18,593 nucleotides of DNA from Methyloligella sp. (GTDB taxonomy: Bacteria > Pseudomonadota > Alphaproteobacteria > Rhizobiales > JALUTE01). Below, in pieces: positions 13,742 to 18,593 of the stretch (positions are counted from its first letter, which is position 1; every line of letters starts with the position of its first letter). The stretch is taken from contig JALUTE010000005.1 in NCBI GenBank assembly GCA_027058255.1, forward strand, positions 1-18,593, given 5' to 3'. A program made the translations under genes and the position numbers. The notes beneath the pieces are model-generated. The model saw only the letters and a program-made list of their open reading frames with translations, searched no databases and was not told the DNA's origin.

Positions 13742-13781
13742 CCCCACTGTCGGAAAGCGCCGCCCCACTGTCGGAAAGCGC
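13742..13781. repeat. Exact 19-bp tandem repeat immediately upstream of the aldo/keto reductase
   Basis: CCCCACTGTCGGAAAGCGC occurs at 13742-13760 and 13763-13781, identical over all 19 bases with a 21-base period, close to two helical turns. The proximal copy ends six bases before the start codon at 13735 and overlaps the purine-rich ribosome-binding stretch. A TATCCT -10-like box (13785-13790, minus strand) with TGGCCA 18 bases before it would place both copies in the transcribed leader. An operator for a regulator of the reductase is the simplest reading; a leader RNA element is possible. Confidence 0.6.
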
Positions 13782-14054
13782 GGAAGGATACGATCTTGCG
13801 CCGCGCCATGGCCATTGACGGTTGCCCCGCACCGTGACGCTCTGGGGCACAGGCCGCCTTGCGGCGCAAGATGGAGCCCGGGGCCGCGCGCCTGGTCGCT
13901 CGCGCGCGGCCCGGGGCGCTTGCCTACCATGTTTGCCGGGCCCGCGTCACGGCGCCATTGCGGGCGCCGCAGAGCCGACGCCAAGGCGGGCGGAAAGGAG
14001 CCCGAGCCCCAGGATGCCAGAGACCTCCGACATGTGCCCTTCGCCCGCCGCCGT
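13782..14054. other. Intergenic region between the aldo/keto reductase and glgC
   Basis: Together with the 19-bp repeats this makes a 319-base gap without a gene. It holds the TATCCT box mentioned under the repeat, and a 7-bp hairpin CGGCGCC (13950-13956)/GGCGCCG (13963-13969) with a 6-base loop, about 85 bases after the glgC stop. That hairpin has no T-run on the minus strand, so I do not call it a terminator. The small open frames here have no family features and look like chance. Confidence 0.4.
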
Positions 14055-15335
14055 CTATTCGGTCGAGATGGCGCCCATGTAGCGCGAGCCCTGGCCGAGC
14101 ATCTCGCGGTTGACGATCACGATGCCGCCCTCGGTCACATCGAAGCGCCTGGCATCCGCCTCCCGGTCCTCGCCGATGATGGTGCCCCCGGGCACGGTGC
14201 ACTGATTGTCCAGGATCACATTCGTCAGGCGCGCGCCGGCGCCGATTTCGCAACCCGGCAGCGCCAGGACGCGCCTGAGCGCGCAGCCCTCATGCACCTT
14301 GACGTTCGAGAAAAGGAGGCTCTGGTCGAGGCTCGATTCCTCGACGACGCAGCCCCCGCTCACCATGGAGTTGCGAAGCTGGCACTGGGCGCCGTCCCCG
14401 ACGAGGCGCGCCGGCGGCAACTGGGGCTGATAGGTCATGATCGGCCAGGAGGGGTCGTAGATGTCGAGGGGCGGGTCGGGAGAGAGGATCTCCATGTTCG
14501 CCTGGAAATAGGCATCCACCGTGCCGACATCGCGCCAATAGGCGCCGGCCGAGCTTCCCGCCTCGATGAAGGGATGCGCCTGGACCCGGTGGCCATGGGC
14601 CAGGGCATAGGGAATGATGTCCTTGCCGAAGTCGTGGCTCGAGGCCTTGTCCCTGGCGTCGCGGTGCAATTGCTCATGCAGATAGCGCGCGGAGAAGACA
14701 TAGATTCCCATGCTGACCAGCGCGAGGTCGCCGTGATCCGGCATGGCCTTGGGCGTTGCGGGCTTCTCCTCGAACTCGATGACCCGGCCGCTGGAGTCGG
14801 TGGCGAGAACGCCGAACTGGGACGCCGCCTCCCGCCGGACGGGCGTGCAGGCTATGGTGAAATCGGCGCCCGTGTCGGCGTGGGTCGCCAGCAGCTCGCC
14901 ATAGTCCATGCTGTAGATATGGTCGCCCGCAAGGATCAGCACATGGCCCGGGCCATAGCTCTCGACGATGTCGAGGGACTGGAAGACCGCATCCGCGGTG
15001 CCCTGATACCAGGACTCGTCATCGAGCCATTGCTGCGCCGGCACAACGTCGATGAACTCGCCAAGCTCGGTGTTGAGCCGGCCCCAGCCTTGCAGAAGGT
15101 GCTGGATGAGGGAGTGCGACTTGTACTGGGTCAGCACCGCGATCTTGCGGATGCCGGAGTTGATGCAGTTGGAGAGCGTGAAATCGACGATGCGGAACTT
15201 GCCGCCGAAGGGCACGGCCGGCTTGGTGCGCCAGTCGGTCAACACGCCAAGGCGCGCGCCGCGCCCGCCCGCGAGAACGAGCGCCAGGGTGTTGGAGGTC
15301 AGGCGGCTGACGAACCGCTTCGAGGTGTTCTTCAT
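14055..15335 (-). CDS. glgC: Glucose-1-phosphate adenylyltransferase (ADP-glucose pyrophosphorylase)
   Basis: A 426-residue enzyme that makes ADP-glucose from ATP and glucose 1-phosphate, the committed step of bacterial glycogen synthesis. The N-terminal nucleotidyltransferase domain has LALVLAGGRGARLGVLTDWRTKP (17-39), VPFGGKFRIVDFTLSNCINSGI, WYQGTADAVFQ, ILAGDHIYSMDY, EFEEKPATP and the sugar-binding GAYWRDVGTVDAY. The last ~120 residues form the left-handed beta-helix (NSMVSGGCVVEESSLDQSLLF, GARLTNVILDN). Length is normal. The ATG at 15335 has GGAGG eight bases upstream. No glycogen synthase or branching enzyme is in the window; the gene instead follows a sucrose-phosphate-synthase-like gene after 228 bases on the same strand, so ADP-glucose may feed that enzyme as well as glycogen. 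Confidence 0.96.
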   Translation of the reverse strand: MKNTSKRFVSRLTSNTLALVLAGGRGARLGVLTDWRTKPAVPFGGKFRIVDFTLSNCINSGIRKIAVLTQYKSHSLIQHLLQGWGRLNTELGEFIDVVPAQQWLDDESWYQGTADAVFQSLDIVESYGPGHVLILAGDHIYSMDYGELLATHADTGADFTIACTPVRREAASQFGVLATDSSGRVIEFEEKPATPKAMPDHGDLALVSMGIYVFSARYLHEQLHRDARDKASSHDFGKDIIPYALAHGHRVQAHPFIEAGSSAGAYWRDVGTVDAYFQANMEILSPDPPLDIYDPSWPIMTYQPQLPPARLVGDGAQCQLRNSMVSGGCVVEESSLDQSLLFSNVKVHEGCALRRVLALPGCEIGAGARLTNVILDNQCTVPGGTIIGEDREADARRFDVTEGGIVIVNREMLGQGSRYMGAISTE

Positions 15336-15563
15336 CGTCCGGTCCTCCGCCCGGGGCCGCGTGCAGCCGGCCCGAGGCACATCTGTTGCCCGCGCCCCCC
15401 ACCCGCCATCGTGGAGGCCTGTCGCGGCCGGCGCGCGCCGGGCGAGGAGGGCAGAGGGCTGCTCGCAGCGGGGATGCTCTCATTCACCGGCTTTTCCCTC
15501 CAAAATGCGCCTCGCAGGCCGGGGTCCCGATGAAGGCGCCATCGGCCGGCTTCGTCCTGCTCC

Positions 15564-16988
15564 CTAGGCGGCGCGCACATAGGCCGCGATGATGTCGCTT
15601 GCATCGAGTTTCGGCACGGGCTGGCCGCGAACCGGGCCCTCGCTGCGGGCTTGCTCGGTCACCTCCAGATAGCCTTCCGCCGTCCGGCTCCAGGTGTAGG
15701 TGGAGAGCACGCGCGCCCGCCCCTGCCTGGAAAGCGCGTCCTGGCGCTCGAGCGCCTCGATGAGGCCGCGTGCGATATCCGCCTCGTCGAAGGGATCGAC
15801 GAGAACGCCGGAGCCGTCCCCGAATATCTCCGAAGGCCCGCCATTCCTGGTCGCCACGCAGGCAAGCCCGCAGGCCGCGGCCTCGATCGGCGCAAGCCCG
15901 AAGGGCTCGTAGAAGGCCGTGAGCGCGAAGACCGAGCCCCGCCTCGCGAGCAGGCGATAGGCACTCGCAAGCGCCTCCTGGGAGTCGAGATCGACAAAAC
16001 GGACCTTGTCGGCAAGCTTCGCGCCCTCGATGGTCTCCAGGATGGGGGCGAGCACGGCGCGCTCGGCCTCGGGCAATGTGGCGATCGCCGAGAACGGGTC
16101 GTCCATGCCGCGAAAGCAAAGCACGAGGTCGGCCCGTTCCTGAAGCGGTGTCGAGGCGGCGTAGGCCTTGACCACGCCGAGAATGTTCTTCTTCTCATCC
16201 AGGCGGCTCGAGACGACGATGCACGGACCCGATGCCGTGCCGAGCCGCGCGGCGAGCATGGCGGCCACCCTCTCATCCTGCTCTCCGGGCTCGGTCGTGA
16301 AGATGCGCGTGTTGACGCCCGGTGGGATCACGGCGAACCGGCCATCATCATGCACGTCGATGGCGCCTTCGTAGAGCGGATGGGCATATTGCTCCATGCG
16401 CTCCTGGCGGGTCGAGGTGATGATCCGCGCGGCCCGCCCCATGGCGACGCGCTCGGCGGCGATGCGGCGCGAGAAACGAAAGCGTCGCTCCATGTCATCG
16501 AGATTGCCGGGCGTCGTGCCAAGCTTGTCGAGCTTCTGCGCGCCGAGCGAGTGGCCGGTGAAGGTGAAGGCTAGCCCCGCGCGCTCCTGCAGGAGCGCCG
16601 CCGCATAACCGCCATCGGCATAGTGGGCGGTGGCGAAGTCTGGCAGGGCGCCGCCGTCGCCGTCATAGAACCGCAGGATGTTCTCCACCCATTCGGGAAG
16701 GTGAGCCCAGAGCTGCTCCTTGGCCAGAAAGGCCGGGCCGCCGCAATCGAGACGCAGGATGCGCAGGCGGTCCTCGAAGCCGGGATAGCGATCCTCGGCG
16801 CCGGCGAACTCCGGCCAGTCCGCGTCCACGATCCTGCGGGTGAGGATATCGACCCGGTGCCCCTTCGCCGCCATGGCCTGGGCGAGCTCCTTCACATAGA
16901 CGAGCTGGCCGCCGAAATCCGGATGCTCGGTGAGATGGGAATCGCGCGGATCGAAATTGCCCTGCGGATTGAGAAAGACGAGATGCAC
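15564..16988 (-). CDS. Sucrose-phosphate-synthase-like GT4 glycosyltransferase
   Basis: A 474-residue retaining GT-B glycosyltransferase. The N-terminal domain opens HLVFLNPQGNFDPRDSHLTEHPDFGGQLVYVKELAQAMA and continues with HRVDILTRRI, FTFTGHSLGAQKLDKLG and VIPPGVNTRIF. The C-terminal GT4 domain has SSRLDEKKNILGVVKAY and FALTAFYEPFGLAPIEAAACGL with the EX7E nucleotide-sugar site. The pattern is strikingly like the single-domain sucrose-phosphate synthase of Halothermothrix orenii as I remember it. Such enzymes join a glucosyl nucleotide to fructose 6-phosphate to give sucrose 6-phosphate, usually as compatible solute. There is no C-terminal HAD phosphatase domain, so a separate phosphatase would be needed. 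The start is a GTG at 16988 with AAGGA seven bases before it, 11 bases after the upstream kinase-like gene. Mannosylfructose-phosphate synthase or another GT4 specificity is possible. Confidence 0.85.
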   Translation of the reverse strand: MHLVFLNPQGNFDPRDSHLTEHPDFGGQLVYVKELAQAMAAKGHRVDILTRRIVDADWPEFAGAEDRYPGFEDRLRILRLDCGGPAFLAKEQLWAHLPEWVENILRFYDGDGGALPDFATAHYADGGYAAALLQERAGLAFTFTGHSLGAQKLDKLGTTPGNLDDMERRFRFSRRIAAERVAMGRAARIITSTRQERMEQYAHPLYEGAIDVHDDGRFAVIPPGVNTRIFTTEPGEQDERVAAMLAARLGTASGPCIVVSSRLDEKKNILGVVKAYAASTPLQERADLVLCFRGMDDPFSAIATLPEAERAVLAPILETIEGAKLADKVRFVDLDSQEALASAYRLLARRGSVFALTAFYEPFGLAPIEAAACGLACVATRNGGPSEIFGDGSGVLVDPFDEADIARGLIEALERQDALSRQGRARVLSTYTWSRTAEGYLEVTEQARSEGPVRGQPVPKLDASDIIAAYVRAA

Positions 16989-16999
16989 GTGCCGTTCCT

Positions 17000-17656
17000 T
17001 CAGGACCGCTCGACCTCGCGGACGGTGTAGTCCGGCGCGATCACGATATCGGCGCGCGCCTCGTGCGCGCAGATGATGGCATGCTCGATCCTCAAGACCT
17101 CGTCGATGAAGGGGTCGAGCTCGGCGGCATCGCGCTTGCGCTTCTCGCGATGGGCGCGCGTGTGCTCATGGGTGCGGGCGATGAAGATGCGGGTGCCCGC
17201 ATTCTCGAGCAGGGTGGTGTATGTGCCCTCGGCGATGGCCACGCGCGCCCCATCGAAGGCCAGGGTCTCGCTGATGATCCGATCGTCCTCATAGACCACG
17301 AGGGGCTTCTCGATGCTCTCGGCGCCGGACAGGAAGGCCGCGAGGTGATCGTCGAGAAGGGCAAGCCTCACCTCGCCGGGGCCAACCCAGGCGATGTCCC
17401 GGCGCCTGACGCTGTCGTTGGTCTTGGGCGGATGGACGAAATAGTCGTCCTGCTGGAGGATGACAGCGGAAATATCGTGCTCGGCGAGCGCCTCGGCAAG
17501 CGCCGTGGCGGTCTCCGACTTGCCGCTGCCCGACTCGCCGGCGATGGTGACCGCGTGCCGCTCCCCTCCCGAGCCGATACGCGGCAGGAGCATCGGCACG
17601 ATCGCCTGCGCAGCCGCCCGGTGATGGGGTTCGACGATGATGGTGTCGCCTCGCAT
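17000..17656 (-). CDS. Uridine-kinase-like P-loop NTPase
   Basis: A 218-residue cytoplasmic protein of the phosphoribulokinase/uridine kinase fold. Walker A is GESGSGKS at residues 40-47, followed by a uridine-kinase-like LQQDDYFVHPPKTND (68-81). Also present are EVRLALLDDHLAAFL, a VVYEDDRI segment, AIAEGTYTTLL (a likely Walker B/lid strand) and the Arg-rich RTHEHTRAHREKRKRD (161-176), probably the lid. The real substrate is unknown; the family includes kinases for nucleosides and sugars and some are misannotated. Start is the ATG at 17656. It is 11 bases before the sucrose-phosphate-synthase-like gene and surely co-transcribed with it, so a sugar or sugar-phosphate kinase role in that pathway is a reasonable guess. 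A good promoter lies about 180 bases upstream. Confidence 0.82.
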   Translation of the reverse strand: MRGDTIIVEPHHRAAAQAIVPMLLPRIGSGGERHAVTIAGESGSGKSETATALAEALAEHDISAVILQQDDYFVHPPKTNDSVRRRDIAWVGPGEVRLALLDDHLAAFLSGAESIEKPLVVYEDDRIISETLAFDGARVAIAEGTYTTLLENAGTRIFIARTHEHTRAHREKRKRDAAELDPFIDEVLRIEHAIICAHEARADIVIAPDYTVREVERS

Positions 17657-17984
17657 GGGGCCTCTCGTATCTCCGGAGGTCTTCGGATGCTGGTCTTGGG
17701 CTCGGCCGGTCTTCCGGTAGACGGCTCTTGGCATGGGGCCACACCCGCGCCCCCTGTCGCCGGGCTCGATTGGCGGCCGTGCTGGCCATGATGCGCCGAG
17801 TCGGCTATGCGCTCGCCTCGGGCAGGCGCACGCACTATAGGAAGAGGGCTCGGGAGCGGCAACGCGTCATACTGCAGCGCGTTTGCCGCCCATTTTTCGC
17901 GTACAACAACAGGCGCTTGCCAGGCTGCGAGCATGCCTCGAGCAAGAAGTTCGAGCAAGAGAAGAGTCGGGGGGTGAGGGACAC
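17657..17984. other. Divergent regulatory region between the kinase-like and HIT-like genes
   Basis: A 328-base gap with no convincing gene. It holds a clear leftward promoter (17834-17862) and a 10-bp direct repeat, TCGAGCAAGA at 17938-17947 and 17951-17960, close to the rightward gene. The stretch is more AT-rich around 17880-17910 than the surroundings, as expected for a promoter of the rightward gene, but I could not pick out boxes with good spacing. Confidence 0.5.
17834..17862 (-). promoter_or_regulatory. Sigma-70-like promoter for the kinase/sucrose-phosphate-synthase genes
   Basis: On the minus strand TTGCCG (17857-17862) and TATAGT (17834-17839) are separated by exactly 17 bases; the -10 matches five of six consensus positions and the -35 four of six. 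Transcription would start near 17827, giving a leader of about 170 bases before the ATG at 17656. The same promoter probably serves the sucrose-phosphate-synthase-like gene and perhaps glgC. Confidence 0.6.
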
Positions 17985-18593
17985 GTGACGACCGACAGGG
18001 TAACCGACAAGGCCTATGAGGCGGCCTGGTCGGCGCTTCGGCGCCGGCTGCAGGGCCTCGAGTTTGGTGCCGGCGGCCTGCCCGCCGCCCTCGCCGCGCT
18101 GGAGCGCCAGCAGCACGCGGCGGGCTTCATCAATGACGACCTGGCAGCCGTCGAGCACAGCGTCTTCTCCGATCCCGCCGATCCCCGACGGGTGTTTCGC
18201 GCGCAATACAATCCAAGGCGCGCGCTCAGATTCGCCGGGGCCGGACGCTCGGACCCGCCGGCGGGTGTGCAGCCCATCCATGACGGCTGTTTCCTGTGCC
18301 GCGAGAACATTCGCTGGCAGCAGGAGGGTCGCCAGCTCGGCTATGAGATCGCGCTTGCCGGCGTGCCCTATATCGCCTGGATGAACCCCTTTCCGCTTCT
18401 GCCCGGCCATGTGGTGGTGGCGAGCGCCACGCATCGCGCCCAGGCGTGGATTTTCGGGCCCGAGGGGCCGGCGCGCGCCGGGGGGCTTCTCGCCAGCCTG
18501 CTCGATTTCGCCGATCGCACACCTGGCCATCTCGGCTATTTCAACGGCGTCGGCTCGGGCGCGTCGATCCCGGGGCATCTGCATTTCCACTTC
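17985..18593 (+). CDS. DUF4922/HIT-like nucleotide transferase or phosphorylase, N-terminal part (cut by window edge)
   Basis: The frame is open from the GTG at 17985 (GAGGG four bases upstream) to the window end, 203 codons, and continues beyond. A helical N-terminal region with QYNPRRALRFAGAG is followed by GCFLCRENIRWQQEG (about 98-112), YEIALAGVPYIAWMNPFPLLPGHVVVAS, and YFNGVGSGASIPGHLHFHF at the very end. The final H-x-H-x-H sequence is the histidine triad of the HIT/GalT superfamily, whose members transfer nucleotides to or from sugar phosphates. The NGxGxGASxPxHLHF context is that of DUF4922 proteins and relatives such as GDP-hexose phosphorylases. Facing the glgC/sucrose-phosphate-synthase genes, it may handle a sugar nucleotide. 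Substrate is not known. Confidence 0.8.
   Translation, partial: MTTDRVTDKAYEAAWSALRRRLQGLEFGAGGLPAALAALERQQHAAGFINDDLAAVEHSVFSDPADPRRVFRAQYNPRRALRFAGAGRSDPPAGVQPIHDGCFLCRENIRWQQEGRQLGYEIALAGVPYIAWMNPFPLLPGHVVVASATHRAQAWIFGPEGPARAGGLLASLLDFADRTPGHLGYFNGVGSGASIPGHLHFHF

Noticed and set aside
13950..13969. Hairpin CGGCGCC/GGCGCCG downstream of glgC as a terminator
   Set aside because: No T-run follows on the minus strand and it lies about 85 bases past the stop; GC-rich 7-bp hairpins are expected by chance here.
13674..15533. A 619-codon open frame on the plus strand opposite glgC
   Set aside because: Antisense shadow of glgC and the aldo/keto reductase leader; no recognisable domain and composition typical of reverse-frame high-GC DNA.
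15336..15563. A possible small gene between the sucrose-phosphate-synthase-like gene and glgC
   Set aside because: The minus-strand frame there is Arg/Pro-rich without motif, overlaps both neighbours and has no credible start.

Overview
The window is a GC-rich, densely packed stretch of bacterial chromosome. Gene content and order point to an alphaproteobacterium, probably of the Hyphomicrobiales/Rhizobiales type. A tlpA-like thioredoxin gene lies divergent to argH, and argH is followed by a tiny LptM-like lipoprotein gene. The plant-like class II DAHP synthase and the YbdK-type carboxylate-amine ligase fit this too. No rRNA, tRNA, CRISPR array, IS transposase or phage gene was seen.

Layout. 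(1) 1-176, minus: the start of a glutamine-dependent NAD+ synthetase (nadE), cut by the window edge. (2) 373-1040, plus: a vapBC toxin-antitoxin pair. (3) 1116-2507, minus: class II DAHP synthase, the first step of the shikimate pathway. (4) 2651-3423: a broken 5' scrap of the ybdK-like gene, then a second, unrelated vapBC pair on the minus strand. (5) 3557-4735, plus: the intact ybdK-like carboxylate-amine ligase, whose first ~44 bases are duplicated 904 bp upstream, on the far side of the second vapBC. (6) 4750-7044, minus: a periplasmic YceI-family protein, a small phosphoglycosyl transferase and a membrane-anchored TlpA-like thioredoxin. (7) 7274-9136, plus: argH and an lptM-like lipoprotein gene. 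(8) 9293-12457, minus: four overlapping genes, in transcription order a YeeE/YedE sulfur-compound permease, an 81-residue membrane-anchored protein ending in tandem Pro-Cys-Gly-Leu-Gly-Glu repeats, a His-rich protein of unknown function and a secreted two-domain rhodanese, closed by a clear intrinsic terminator. (9) 12755-13735, minus: an aldo/keto reductase with an exact 19-bp tandem repeat just before its start. (10) 14055-17656, minus: glgC (ADP-glucose pyrophosphorylase), a sucrose-phosphate-synthase-like glycosyltransferase and a uridine-kinase-like P-loop protein, the last two closely coupled and preceded by a good sigma-70-like promoter. (11) 17985-end, plus: the start of a DUF4922/HIT-like nucleotide transferase or phosphorylase, cut by the window edge.

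Most interesting is region 8. Its four genes overlap by 4, 13 and 22 bases, so they are almost certainly one translationally coupled unit. A sulfur-compound importer at one end and a single-cysteine exported rhodanese at the other suggest sulfane-sulfur or thiosulfate handling at the cell envelope. The two middle proteins, one with four regularly spaced Pro-Cys motifs and one rich in His, have no function I can name; they are candidates for a sulfur or metal carrier and its partner. Region 10/11 looks like a sugar-nucleotide/sucrose module: GlgC makes ADP-glucose, which a sucrose-phosphate synthase could use as donor, but no sucrose-phosphate phosphatase is present. All family assignments come from reading motifs by eye; no database search was run.
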